A stretch of 64,000 bases of DNA from Chlorogloeopsis sp. ULAP01. Lineage in GTDB: Bacteria; Cyanobacteriota; Cyanobacteriia; Cyanobacteriales; Nostocaceae. The notes under the pieces are model-generated. The model was not told the origin of the DNA and did no database searches. It was given only the letters and a program-made list of their open reading frames with translations. Both the position numbers and the translations under genes were made by a program. Shown here piece by piece: positions 50,276-59,477 of this stretch; position 1 is the stretch's first letter; each line of letters starts with the position of its first letter. The stretch covers positions 62,001 to 126,000 of the forward strand of contig NZ_JAUDRH010000010.1 in the NCBI RefSeq assembly GCF_030381805.1, in the 5' to 3' direction.

Positions 50276-50636
50276 GTAAACATCAGGCTTATTGAAGTAC
50301 CCTTAGTCCGATCAAGCTTAACTTAGTGCTCCCTAACCTCACCGAATACTGCGGGGTGATACCCAGCAAAGCCAAAGACGCTCCAAGGCATCAATTTTCT
50401 CTCTTCCAAGGGTATTTTTGACTGGTGAAAGCAGGATCAAATTAGGTGCGGCGTTGATGCCCTTGTCCCAAATTTTTGCATACCACATTTTGGCGCAAAA
50501 ACATCAACAAAAGCTAACTTTCATATTTTCACTCAGGCAAACAACAAAATTTGCTGTCCAAATTTCCATAGAGAAATCGCAATCAAATTGAGCAGTTGCC
50601 TGCAATATTTTTCTGTCACATAGCATAATAGATAAT
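50276..50636. other. Intergenic region before ldpA
   Basis: About 360 bases without an established gene. A minus-strand ATG frame of 49 codons at 50339-50488 is listed separately as doubtful. No strong terminator is seen after the GGDEF-EAL gene. Confidence 0.45.
50339..50488 (-). CDS. Doubtful small open reading frame
   Basis: A 49-codon frame starts with ATG at 50488 (MWYAKIWDKGINAAPNLILL) and ends with TGA. Its composition looks more protein-like than the surrounding spacer, with few low-complexity runs, and it ends CWVSPRSIR. There is no ribosome-binding site and I recognise no relative. It could be a small gene, a decayed fragment of a larger one, or chance. Confidence 0.2.
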   Translation of the reverse strand: MWYAKIWDKGINAAPNLILLSPVKNTLGREKIDALERLWLCWVSPRSIR

Positions 50637-51809
50637 GTGACTGAACTGTTTCACCCTTTAGTGTCTCTAAAACAAGGTCACTGGTTCAAGCTCATTTGCG
50701 GAGCCAGCTTCCAGCACCTACCCGCAGTCAGAAGTTTAACATTAGCCTACACATTGGCTGGTGCTGACTGTATAGATGTTGCTGCCGACCCAGCTGTGAT
50801 TGCTGCTGCTCAATCAGCCCTAAAAGTTGCTGCTAATCTTGCTCAACAAGCACAGGAGCGAGGCTTTGGTAAAAGAGGGAAATTACCATTTTTGATGGTC
50901 AGCCTCAATGATGGTGAAGATCCGCATTTTCGCAAAGCAGAATTCGATTCTATAAACTGTCCTCCAAACTGTCAGCGACCTTGCGAAAAAATCTGTCCAG
51001 CACAGGCAATTACATTTAGCGGTATAAAAAATGACTTTTCAGGAGTCATAACCGAAAAATGTTACGGTTGCGGTCGTTGCATATCAGCCTGTCCATATGA
51101 GATAATTTATACACGATCTCATGTTTCAACACCAGGGGCGATCGCACCATCGATCCTCTCATCTGGGGTAGATGCCGTAGAAATTCATACTCAAGTAGGT
51201 CGTTTAACGGAATTTCGGCGATTGTGGCAAGCTATTTTACCGTGGGTTGAGCGGCTAAAATTAGTAGCGATTAGTTGTCCCGATGGTGAAGGTCTGATTG
51301 ATTACCTTCATGCTCTTTACGACGAAATTAAGCCACTCAAAAGTGCCTTAATTTGGCAAACCGACGGTCGTCCGATGAGTGGTGATATTGGCGATGGAAC
51401 TACTCTCGCCGCCGTGAAATTAGGGCAAAAAGTTTTGGCAGCAAAATTACCAGGATACATACAGTTAGCAGGTGGCACTAACAGTTATACTGTCGCCAAG
51501 TTAAAGGCAATGGGGTTGCTGTGCAATCAAAAGGACACGGGGACACAGGGACGCGGGGACGCGGGGAATTCTCTCTCAAATTCCTTCTCCGTGTCACCGC
51601 GTCTTTCCCTCTCCGTGTCTTTCATTTCTGGAGTTGCTTACGGAAGCTACGCCCGTGTATTGCTGTCACCAATTATCGAGCAGTTAGAAACAAGGGAGGT
51701 GAATGGCTCCGATGCCATAGGAACTGTCGGCCTAGAAGAAAAACCAGAATTGCTCTGGCAGGCTGTAGGGCTTGCCCATTCTCTAGTTTCCCAGCTCAAG
51801 TCACATTAA
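50637..51809 (+). CDS. ldpA: LdpA-like iron-sulfur protein (circadian period modulator)
   Basis: LdpA in Synechococcus carries two Fe-S clusters and reports redox state to the circadian clock. The 390-residue protein has the family start (PLVSLKQGHWFKLICGASFQ) and two ferredoxin-like cysteine sets: CPPNCQRPCEKICP and CYGCGRCISACP, at about residues 108-160. The C-terminal LdpA domain is interrupted by about 30 Ser/Gly/Asp-rich residues (299-329) encoded by repeat DNA, after which YGSYARVLLSPI resumes. Start GTG at 50637. It is followed after 49 bases by the R3H ATPase gene on the same strand. Confidence 0.88.
   Translation: MTELFHPLVSLKQGHWFKLICGASFQHLPAVRSLTLAYTLAGADCIDVAADPAVIAAAQSALKVAANLAQQAQERGFGKRGKLPFLMVSLNDGEDPHFRKAEFDSINCPPNCQRPCEKICPAQAITFSGIKNDFSGVITEKCYGCGRCISACPYEIIYTRSHVSTPGAIAPSILSSGVDAVEIHTQVGRLTEFRRLWQAILPWVERLKLVAISCPDGEGLIDYLHALYDEIKPLKSALIWQTDGRPMSGDIGDGTTLAAVKLGQKVLAAKLPGYIQLAGGTNSYTVAKLKAMGLLCNQKDTGTQGRGDAGNSLSNSFSVSPRLSLSVSFISGVAYGSYARVLLSPIIEQLETREVNGSDAIGTVGLEEKPELLWQAVGLAHSLVSQLKSH
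51531..51620 (+). repeat. In-frame hairpin repeat within ldpA
   Basis: GGACACGGGGACACAGGG and GACGCGG direct copies on the left pair imperfectly with CCGCGTC and CCGTGTC on the right, with GGAATT/AATTCC in between. The TTCTCCGTGTC word (51585-51595) also occurs in the intergenic cluster at 10152-10162. Confidence 0.7.
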
Positions 51810-51858
51810 GAGCGAAGTACAAACTTTCGCTATCTCTAAAAACGTCACCATAGGAAGC

Positions 51859-53592
51859 ATGACGATTACAGACGATCTCCAAAAGTTGTTAGATATTTTG
51901 CCCCAAGACCTGCGGCAAATATTAGAGAAGCATCCCCAAAGAGATAGTTTAGTTGAAGTGGTCTTGGATCTGGGTCGTCGCCCAGAGGCTCGCTTCCCCC
52001 ATCAAGCTGAATATTTGAGCGACAAGCCTGTTACCCAAGAACAAATCGACGACTGCATTCAACGAGTGGGAACCTTTGGCGGAGATAATCGAGCAGGAAT
52101 AGAGCAAACTCTGCATAGAATCAGCGCCATCCGTAACCGCAATGGTAAGATTATAGGCTTAACCTGTCGTGTCGGCCGGGCAGTTTTCGGGACTATCGGC
52201 ATGATCCGCGATTTAGTGGAGACAGGCAAATCAATTTTGATGCTAGGACGCCCAGGTGTGGGTAAAACCACAGCTTTACGGGAAATCGCTCGTGTTTTAG
52301 CGGATGAATTGCATAAGCGAGTCGTAATTATTGATACCTCCAACGAAATCGCTGGTGATGGTGATGTTCCTCACCCAGCAATTGGCAAGGCAAGACGAAT
52401 GCAAGTTGCTCATCCAGAACTGCAACATCAGGTAATGATTGAGGCAGTGGAAAACCATATGCCAGAAGTAATCGTCATTGATGAGATTGGCACGGAACTA
52501 GAAGCATTGGCAGCCCGTACCATAGCTGAACGCGGCGTACAACTAGTAGGTACTGCTCACGGAAATCAAATCGAAAACTTGATCAAAAATCCTACTCTGT
52601 CCGATTTAGTTGGTGGGATTCAAGCTGTGACACTGGGAGACGAAGAAGCCAGACGACGAGGTAGTCAAAAAACCGTTCTAGAACGTAAAGCACCCCCCAC
52701 TTTTGAAATTGCCGTGGAAATGATGGAACGGCAACGCTGGGTAGTTCATGAAAGTGTTGCTGACACTGTTGATAGTCTCTTGAGGGGACGTCAGCCAACT
52801 CCACAAGTGAGAACCGTAGATGAAAATGGCAAAGTCAACATCACACGTCAGCTAACCGCGATTAATGGTCGTTCCCACTCCCTTGGTGCGGAGGAATCGG
52901 TCGTACCAGCACGACAGGCTAACGGTTGGCGTGCCTCTGGACAAATGGTGCCTTTGCCACCAGTGACACCGGAGCGAGAAAAGCTTTCAGGGCGAAGCGA
53001 GTTTGACCGCTTGCTAAATGAATCTCTCGATTATACTGATAGCTTTGATTTTGCCGATACCAGACACTCCGGGCCAAATGGCGAAGATTTGCCATTGCAC
53101 GTTTACCCCTACGGTGTTAGTCGCTCTCAATTAGAGCAGGTAATTCAGGTATTAAATTTACCAGTGGTCTTGACAAAAGACATTGATAGTGCTGATGCAA
53201 TTTTGGCATTGCGATCGCATGTCAAAAATCATGCCAAATTAAGGCAAATGGCCAGAGCCAGACAAGTGCCTATTCACATGATTAAATCCAGCACAATACC
53301 GCAAATTACCCGTGGCTTACGGCGGCTGCTGAACATTGACGAGCCAGAAATTACCGATGATCGCGAACTGCAACTATTTCTTCACAGCGCTAGCGATGAT
53401 GAGATTGACGCCCTAGAAGAAGCTAGACTGGCGGTTGAAAATATCGTTATCCCCAAAGGACAACCTGTGGAATTACTGCCGCGATCGCCCCAAGTACGGA
53501 AAATGCAGCATGAGTTAGTCGAACACTATCGCCTGAAGTCTCATAGCTTTGGGGAAGAACCAAATCGACGCTTGCGCATTTATCCGGCGTAA
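51859..53592 (+). CDS. Ycf45-type AAA ATPase with R3H domain
   Basis: The 577-residue protein matches chloroplast-type Ycf45: an N-terminal region, then a SpoIIIAA-like AAA core with Walker A GRPGVGKTT (130-138), Walker B VIVIDE (204-209), and TAHGNQIENLIKNPTL. A spacer and a nucleic-acid-related region follow. The C-terminus carries an R3H motif (RxxxH-type: HYRLKSHSFGEEPNRRLRIYP), which binds single-stranded nucleic acids. The cellular role is unknown. It is probably co-transcribed with ldpA. Confidence 0.9.
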   Translation: MTITDDLQKLLDILPQDLRQILEKHPQRDSLVEVVLDLGRRPEARFPHQAEYLSDKPVTQEQIDDCIQRVGTFGGDNRAGIEQTLHRISAIRNRNGKIIGLTCRVGRAVFGTIGMIRDLVETGKSILMLGRPGVGKTTALREIARVLADELHKRVVIIDTSNEIAGDGDVPHPAIGKARRMQVAHPELQHQVMIEAVENHMPEVIVIDEIGTELEALAARTIAERGVQLVGTAHGNQIENLIKNPTLSDLVGGIQAVTLGDEEARRRGSQKTVLERKAPPTFEIAVEMMERQRWVVHESVADTVDSLLRGRQPTPQVRTVDENGKVNITRQLTAINGRSHSLGAEESVVPARQANGWRASGQMVPLPPVTPEREKLSGRSEFDRLLNESLDYTDSFDFADTRHSGPNGEDLPLHVYPYGVSRSQLEQVIQVLNLPVVLTKDIDSADAILALRSHVKNHAKLRQMARARQVPIHMIKSSTIPQITRGLRRLLNIDEPEITDDRELQLFLHSASDDEIDALEEARLAVENIVIPKGQPVELLPRSPQVRKMQHELVEHYRLKSHSFGEEPNRRLRIYPA

Positions 53593-53620
53593 CTTCGGCA
53601 GAGATCTGGTTAAAAAGGAT

Positions 53621-53671
53621 GTAGAGACGCGAAATTAATCTCCGGGAAAGCCTGGGTGTACGCGCCTCTAC
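53621..53671. repeat. GTAGAGACGCG palindromic repeat
   Basis: GTAGAGACGCG (53621-53631) and CGCGCCTCTAC (53661-53671) pair with one mismatch around a 29-base loop, 30 bases after the R3H ATPase stop codon. It is related to the copy at 44240-44269 and may act as a terminator. Confidence 0.55.
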
Positions 53672-53798
53672 GAGAATTTCAAAATATCAAAATAAAAATC
53701 GAGTGGACAGTTTTGAAACAAATCCACCCGTTATTGTCGTACTTAAAATACCTGGGCAACCCCGTAAAATTGTTTTAATTATTAGCGTCGCAACAAAA

Positions 53799-53987
53799 TT
53801 AACGCGATTCAGTTCCTTGATTAGGGCTACCTGCTACTGTATCTTCACCAGGTGATTCTGGCTTGGCAGAATTCTTAGCATCATCTTGGGCGGCTGTACC
53901 TGTCTTACGGATATCTTCTTCAATGGGTGTTTGGTAGCCACCTGAGGTGCTGGGTGTAGTTTCTTTACCTTTTTCTTGCTCAGACAT
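53799..53987 (-). CDS. Small hydrophilic disordered protein
   Basis: The 62-residue product has no hydrophobic segment and is rich in Glu, Gly, Ser, Thr, Pro and Lys (MSEQEKGKETTPSTSGGYQT...). It should be disordered. The ATG at 53987 is preceded by AAGGAG. Such short polar proteins recur in heterocystous cyanobacteria, and some resemble stress-related hydrophilins, but I cannot assign a function. Codon use and the clear ribosome-binding site support a real gene. Confidence 0.65.
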   Translation of the reverse strand: MSEQEKGKETTPSTSGGYQTPIEEDIRKTGTAAQDDAKNSAKPESPGEDTVAGSPNQGTESR

Positions 53988-54150
53988 ATGTTTTACTCCT
54001 TATCATTTACTGTTCTTGCAACAGTCTAAAGGGAGCATGGGCGCAAGTTCATCTTTCTAAAAACTGGTTATAGCAGGTGACTCCATCTGTCTAAAGGCTT
54101 ATTTCACACTCACCCAGTTGGATATAGGATGTTTGCAAACCGCAGAAATG

Positions 54151-54486
54151 TTATGAAACTCTTTTCCCTAAAGGTACATTTCGCTCTGGCTGAATTAACA
54201 CAACTTCTCCATCTTCTAGCACCACACCCAAAACAAGCACTTCAGACATAAAATCAGCGATTTGTCGGGTTGGAAAGTTGGTAACAGCTAATATTAAGCT
54301 ATCTAATAAATCCTCTTTTTGGTAAAGTTTGGTAATTTGAGCGCTAGATTTTTTGACTCCCAAATTACCAAAATCTATCCACAATTTGTAAGCTGGTTTT
54401 CGCGCTTTAGGAAAATCTTCTACTTTGATGACTTTACCAACACGAATTTCTAGTTTTTCAAAATCATCATAAGTAATAGGTGCCAT
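54151..54486 (-). CDS. CsaA-like tRNA-binding domain protein
   Basis: The 111-residue protein is a stand-alone tRNA-binding OB-fold like CsaA and the C-terminus of methionyl-tRNA synthetase, with LEIRVGKVIKVEDFPKARKPAYKLWIDFG at the start and the conserved S-x-Q-I motif (SSAQITKLY). CsaA is chaperone-like and was linked to protein export in Bacillus. Its place 23 bases after tatC, in the same direction, is therefore suggestive. The end ERNVPLGKRVS is typical. Start ATG at 54486. Confidence 0.88.
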   Translation of the reverse strand: MAPITYDDFEKLEIRVGKVIKVEDFPKARKPAYKLWIDFGNLGVKKSSAQITKLYQKEDLLDSLILAVTNFPTRQIADFMSEVLVLGVVLEDGEVVLIQPERNVPLGKRVS

Positions 54487-54509
54487 TCCAGACTCTCAAA
54501 TTACTTAGC

Positions 54510-55304
54510 TTATTTACCAACAAGCTTAACTAAACCAATACCGCCAAAGTAAAGCCCTAAAACGGCTCCAGCTAGAAGAGTTTGAGTCAGGGGGTCAACA
54601 GAAGGTGTAAGGACTGCACCCAAAATAACTGCCCCTAAAGTCACGTAACGCCAGCCAGAAAGCATTGTTTCTGAAGAGACTATTCCCAAAGCACCTAATA
54701 AAAGCTGGATCACTGGTATTTGGAATGCTAAACCTGTACTGAATAGTAACAGCAAAACAAATTCAAAATATTTATCAATTGACCACAACTGTTCTACAAC
54801 ATCTGCACCGTAGCTGATAAAGAATTTTAAAGCAGCTGGAATTAACAGATAGTAGGCAAAAGCCAATCCTGCTGCAAACAATACACTCGATCCCAAAACA
54901 ATCGGGGCTAGCAAGCGCCGTTCTCGACGAGTTAATCCTGGCAGAACAAATTGAATAATTTGGTAAAGCACGAAAGGACTGGAAACAAGCAAGCCACTGT
55001 AACCAGCTACTTTTAAAGAGACAAAGAAGTATTCTCCTGGTGCAAGTTGGAGAAATTTTACTCCTTGGGCTGGTACTTCCAGCAACTGAACAATCGGCTT
55101 GACAGCGATAAAGCAACCGATAACGCCGATTGCAACGGCGATTAGCGCATAAAAAATCCGCTGCCGTAACTCCTCTAGGTGTTCAAAAAGGCTCATTTCG
55201 ACCTCGCCCGGTAACTCATCCAGACGATTGCTTTCTGGTTGATCGTATTTTTCGAGGTCAAGATCGGGAGCAGTTGCAGTGTCTACTTCTTGTGAAGGCG
55301 TCAT
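54510..55304 (-). CDS. tatC: Sec-independent translocase subunit TatC
   Basis: TatC recognises twin-arginine signal peptides and, with TatA/B, moves folded proteins across thylakoid and plasma membranes. The 264-residue protein has a polar N-terminal extension (about 1-38), then the family motif MSLFEHLEELRQRIFYALIA and six transmembrane helices. The conserved SPFVLYQIIQFVLPGL segment lies between helices 2 and 3, and LTPSVDPLTQTLLAGAVL in the C-terminal part. It lies upstream of the CsaA-like gene on the same strand. Confidence 0.96.
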   Translation of the reverse strand: MTPSQEVDTATAPDLDLEKYDQPESNRLDELPGEVEMSLFEHLEELRQRIFYALIAVAIGVIGCFIAVKPIVQLLEVPAQGVKFLQLAPGEYFFVSLKVAGYSGLLVSSPFVLYQIIQFVLPGLTRRERRLLAPIVLGSSVLFAAGLAFAYYLLIPAALKFFISYGADVVEQLWSIDKYFEFVLLLLFSTGLAFQIPVIQLLLGALGIVSSETMLSGWRYVTLGAVILGAVLTPSVDPLTQTLLAGAVLGLYFGGIGLVKLVGK

Positions 55305-55566
55305 GAGTCAACTAGCGAGCATCATTTGTTAACTATTTTATCTAGGCAAGTAGCTACCCAGAAATTTTTCAGTCCGTTAAAACTAACAGCACAATTCTCA
55401 ATTAGCACCCTAGCCTACCAAGAAATTTATTTTTTGGCTTATAGTTCAAGTCCACTCAAGTGGACTGCGATCGCTAATAAAAGTAAAAATCTAGTTCCAT
55501 GAAGAGGACTTCGGCTATGAGGTTTGAGAATTTATTCTCAGACGGTATTTGCTACTGGTGCAAGAT

Positions 55567-56766
55567 TTAAACAGTTAATTGTACCTGTGTCACCCCTTGG
55601 CGCAATTCTCGCTGTCGTTGCAGCCAAGACTGTCGAACACCCTTACGGATTAAGGGAGCTAGCTGACGTGCTGCCCATCGTACAAGTGCGCTTTTACTTA
55701 GTAATTGAGCCTGAGCCGCTTCTTGGCTTTGAAGTTGCTGTGCTCGAATAATTTCTGGCTCCCGTTCGGCTTGAATCTGTGGCAATGCCTCATCAATTGT
55801 CACGTGTCCCGATTCCTCATGCAATAGGGGAACCAAATGATTTGCGGCAACAATGACATCTCGTAAAGCCATATTGATGCCTTGAGCACGGATTGGTGAC
55901 ATGGGGTGAGCAGCATCGCCTATAAGCAGTAAACCTGGTGCATACCAACGCCGACAGCGCCCAACTACAACGGATAATAAAACTGGTCGCTCGATGGTTT
56001 GTGCATTTTGCCGCAAATGTTCTGCTAACCACGGAGGTGATGCTTCTGCAAGCATCTTTGACCAATCGACTTGTTTCCAGTCAATAGAATCATCTTCATG
56101 GAGCGCCCAACCTAACTGGAGATTTCCTTCTGAAGAACGAAACAACCCAAATCCGTGGCGACTGTGCAAGATAGAATAAAAGACATTTTCAGCTTCAAAA
56201 CGTGGGCTATCCGCTAATTTAAACCAAAGAATATCAAAGCTTTGAGACTGTTGCTCTATGGACAAGTTTGCTCGCTGCCGCACAATGGAATTACGGCCAT
56301 CTGCTCCAACAACTAGTTCGGCGTCAAAAGAGCGTTCATCGCCTAGTTTCACCCCACAAACCCGTTGTTCGCTCCACAGTAAATCCTGTACAGTCACACC
56401 CTGTAAAAACTCAAAATTTGGATAACTGCTTGCCTCGTCAATCAATGCTTCGAGCAAGGCTGGCTGAGAAACGAGAGTGCATGGTTTACCACCAGGTTCT
56501 ATAGGCTCATCAACTCTAAATAGCGATCGCCCATCAATGAGAAATTCCCAGGCATCCAAGGAGCGATGGGGGATGCGTTCTACTACAGACAACAATCCCA
56601 TCTGCTCAAGAGCATCCAGCCCGCTAGGCATTAACCCTTCACCACGAAAAACTCGACGGAAGTTACGGGATGCTTCAATCAATTTTACTGAGATACCGCG
56701 TTGTACCAGAAGGAGTGCAAGTGTTGCACCAGTCGGCCCAGCCCCAACAATTACAACCTGAGTCAT
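55567..56766 (-). CDS. FAD-dependent monooxygenase, aromatic hydroxylase type
   Basis: From ATG 56766 the protein has 399 residues. Motifs of the PHBH/UbiH family are complete: the N-terminal dinucleotide loop VIVGAGPTGATLAL, the DG motif VVGADGRNSIVR, and the GD motif LLIGDAAHPMSPIRAQGINMAL. It should be a cytoplasmic flavoprotein hydroxylating an aromatic or similar substrate; the substrate is unknown. The frame extends to 56808, but the earlier residues are not family-like. No operon partner: tatC lies downstream with 260 bases between. Confidence 0.88.
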   Translation of the reverse strand: MTQVVIVGAGPTGATLALLLVQRGISVKLIEASRNFRRVFRGEGLMPSGLDALEQMGLLSVVERIPHRSLDAWEFLIDGRSLFRVDEPIEPGGKPCTLVSQPALLEALIDEASSYPNFEFLQGVTVQDLLWSEQRVCGVKLGDERSFDAELVVGADGRNSIVRQRANLSIEQQSQSFDILWFKLADSPRFEAENVFYSILHSRHGFGLFRSSEGNLQLGWALHEDDSIDWKQVDWSKMLAEASPPWLAEHLRQNAQTIERPVLLSVVVGRCRRWYAPGLLLIGDAAHPMSPIRAQGINMALRDVIVAANHLVPLLHEESGHVTIDEALPQIQAEREPEIIRAQQLQSQEAAQAQLLSKSALVRWAARQLAPLIRKGVRQSWLQRQRELRQGVTQVQLTV

Positions 56767-56845
56767 TACTCTTTTTAGGTAATTTATCAAGAACTCAGAA
56801 TAGGGCAATAAAATTTTGGATTGGAATTTTCCAAACCCTAAAATT

Positions 56846-56880
56846 CCTAGTCCCTAGTCCCTAGCCCCTAGTTCCTAGTT
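56846..56880. repeat. CTAGTCC heptamer repeat
   Basis: Five tandem copies of a heptamer of the form CTAGTCC/CTAGCCC/CTAGTTC end exactly at the stop codon of the lytic transglycosylase gene. It is another STRR tract. Confidence 0.65.
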
Positions 56881-59072
56881 TACTGCTGTGGTAATTGTGG
56901 GTGTTTGGCTGAATATTGTCCTACTAAGCGGGAAATTTCGGGGTTATAAAGTCGCAGATAATTCCAGTAATTTCCAAAAACTTGACGCACATAGTTCCTT
57001 GTTTCATCAAAGGGTATGTTTTCCACAAATTCGTCTGTATCTTCTCTAGGTAAAGTTTGTAACCACTTAGCAACATTACCAGGCCCGGCATTGTAACTAG
57101 CGATCGCGAGCAGTGAGTTATTCCCATACTGTTGATGGGTGTGATCCAAATACCAAGTGCCTAGCATAATGTTATCGTTAGGATCTTCAAGGTCGATATT
57201 TTTGTTATTTTCCTTGAGTTGAGGAGCAATCCATTTGGCTGTACTCGGCAATACCTGCATTAAGCCAGTAGCATTGGCAACAGATTTGATTTTTGGCTCA
57301 AACCTTGATTCTTGACGAATTAAGGCTGTTACCAGTAAGGGATTGAGCTGGCGTTTTTGCGACCAATATTCAATTTCTTTGAGGTAGGGAAAGGGATATC
57401 GAGCTTGCCAGTAGATAACCTGTTTGCTCAAAGCCTCATACTCAGATTGTTCTTCTGGTTTTTCTCGGTCTTCCAATTTAGAAATTTTATCAATACCAAT
57501 GATGTTTTCTCCCCTTGTTAGTCGCATCAATCCTTCGGTGAATTGCTCTGCTACCGTAGACTGCATTTTGTTTTGAAATTCGGTTTGCCATTGCAACCAC
57601 GCATCACGATCTTGAGCTAGCAAATATAATTCTTTAAAAGTTTCAGAGCCTGCGGGAGGAACAGGGCGCACCAGGGGAACTACTTGTGGTTGTAATTGAC
57701 GTAGGTTGTTAAAATTGCCAACATTCAGTCCTAGAGTTACAGCCGATCGCCATGCATAGTAAGAGTAGGGAAACTCGCTCATTACATACTCATAAGCTTG
57801 TTTTGCTTCCTGCACTTTTCCTGCTTTCATTGCCCATTTACCAAGCCAAAAGCCTGCTCTGGGAGCCAAAATACTGTCAGGATTGTTGATTGGAATTGGT
57901 TGCGCCCATTGCCATGCTCCTTGATAGTCTGAGGCTTTGGCTTTCTGTTGTGCTATTTTCCAACGATATTCTGCTGCTTGCTCAGTGTTGCTGTACTTAT
58001 TAACTAGCAGTTCCAGCGCTTGATTTGCTCCTTGCGTATCGTTTTGAGCTTGCAAAATATTGGCTTTTGCTAAGAGCGCTTCGCCAGCATACTCAGGGAA
58101 TTGATTGATTACCCGATCTAAATAGGGCAAAGCGTTTTTACGGATTTTTGACATTTGTGCCAAACGCAGTAGTGCGGTGCCAGTTTCGCTTGCCTCTGGA
58201 AAAGTACTGATCAGTTGTTGATAAGTAGCGATCGCCTGTTCTTGTTTACCACCAATTTGCAAACCTCGTGCTTTGCGGTAGAGATTACGCGGAGTCACAA
58301 CTGCTCTGGCATAGGCATTGGCAGCTTTAGTAAATTGATTGTTTTCCCAGTAGCCTGTAGCAATAATTTCCCACTGTTCTGGTTTGAGAGTTCCATTTTT
58401 GACAAGTTGATCCAGCACGGGAAGAATGCCTGGTTGATCGTAAGCGTATTTTGCCAAAATATATTTCAACTCCGGCTGATTGGGATTTTCTTGAAGTCGG
58501 TTGCGAACAATATCCCAAGTCAGAGGATTAGAAGGAAATTCAGCGATCGCTTTTTGTTGGTATTCGTCCAGTCCAATTAAGTATAAAGCTTTGGCAGCAG
58601 CTGGGTGTTCGGGATAGCGTTTTAACACCGCTTGTCGATTATCTGAAGCCTTGCCTTCTTCTCCTAAAATGTCATATGCCTGGGCAGCTTTTAGTAGGAT
58701 GTAGGGTGCAAGCACTGGATAGTCATTTTCTAAACCTTCCAGCAAAGAGAGTGCTTGTTTAGCTTCTTTGGCTTCTATTAAGTCACTTGCCAACAAATAA
58801 CGAGCGCGATTCCGATCAGCTGATGGAAAACCTTTAGCTAGTTCCTCTAGCTTTGCCGCTCGTTCTTGAGGGGATTGCAGTACCAATGGGAAAACCGATG
58901 ACTTGGCTTTGTTTGCTTCTGTGAGTTGCTGAGGCTCATTTTTGAAATTTTTGAGCCATTGACCCATATATTGCCCCATTCCAGGAACTGAAGCTACTGC
59001 TCCAGCTAAAAAGGCACATAGTCCTGCACCCACAATGAGAGATATTTGTTTTTTCTGTAGGTTCTTCAGCAT
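56880..59072 (-). CDS. Soluble lytic murein transglycosylase, Slt70-like
   Basis: The 730-residue protein has an N-terminal membrane anchor or signal (about 8-27), a long superhelix of TPR-like helical pairs (about 60-560), and a C-terminal SLT catalytic domain with LIRQESRFEP (catalytic Glu), ATGLMQVLPSTA and IASYNAGPGNV. It cleaves peptidoglycan glycan strands to form 1,6-anhydro ends. Size and order of domains match Slt70. Start ATG at 59072. Heptamer repeats abut the stop codon. Confidence 0.92.
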   Translation of the reverse strand: MLKNLQKKQISLIVGAGLCAFLAGAVASVPGMGQYMGQWLKNFKNEPQQLTEANKAKSSVFPLVLQSPQERAAKLEELAKGFPSADRNRARYLLASDLIEAKEAKQALSLLEGLENDYPVLAPYILLKAAQAYDILGEEGKASDNRQAVLKRYPEHPAAAKALYLIGLDEYQQKAIAEFPSNPLTWDIVRNRLQENPNQPELKYILAKYAYDQPGILPVLDQLVKNGTLKPEQWEIIATGYWENNQFTKAANAYARAVVTPRNLYRKARGLQIGGKQEQAIATYQQLISTFPEASETGTALLRLAQMSKIRKNALPYLDRVINQFPEYAGEALLAKANILQAQNDTQGANQALELLVNKYSNTEQAAEYRWKIAQQKAKASDYQGAWQWAQPIPINNPDSILAPRAGFWLGKWAMKAGKVQEAKQAYEYVMSEFPYSYYAWRSAVTLGLNVGNFNNLRQLQPQVVPLVRPVPPAGSETFKELYLLAQDRDAWLQWQTEFQNKMQSTVAEQFTEGLMRLTRGENIIGIDKISKLEDREKPEEQSEYEALSKQVIYWQARYPFPYLKEIEYWSQKRQLNPLLVTALIRQESRFEPKIKSVANATGLMQVLPSTAKWIAPQLKENNKNIDLEDPNDNIMLGTWYLDHTHQQYGNNSLLAIASYNAGPGNVAKWLQTLPREDTDEFVENIPFDETRNYVRQVFGNYWNYLRLYNPEISRLVGQYSAKHPQLPQQ

Positions 59073-59477
59073 TGATACCCGCTGAAAGTTTCACAAGAAT
59101 TTCTTGCCACTCTAGCATTAACTAGTGAAAGAGATAACTTATTTTGCCAATGGATTTTGGATTATTAGTCAGAATATGTAAAATTCAAATTTATTTAAGC
59201 ATTTATACTTAATCTCCTAATTGTTACTCTTGATTTGTACTTCAGCATCATCCTTAGGATATATTTGTTAGCTTTGCTTAGTTCACTAAGATTATACAAA
59301 TATAAAAAGCTACTAAAAAGATAGGATTTAAAGGAGTACAAAAATTATTAATAAATTCCTTTAGGGCTTGCCATTATAAGACAGCCAAAAAAGCCCTGAG
59401 GTTTTTGTAATGGCTTTGCCAGAAAATTAGAAATAGCCATTTTATTGATTGGGAAATCATAATTGTGCAATATTAGA
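59073..59477. other. Intergenic region with hairpin
   Basis: No gene is seen. An inverted repeat AGGGCTT (59363-59369) and AAGCCCT (59391-59397) encloses GCCATTA, which can instead pair with TAATGGC a little downstream (about 59408-59414). It lies about 80 bases after the racemase-like gene and may terminate it. Confidence 0.45.
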
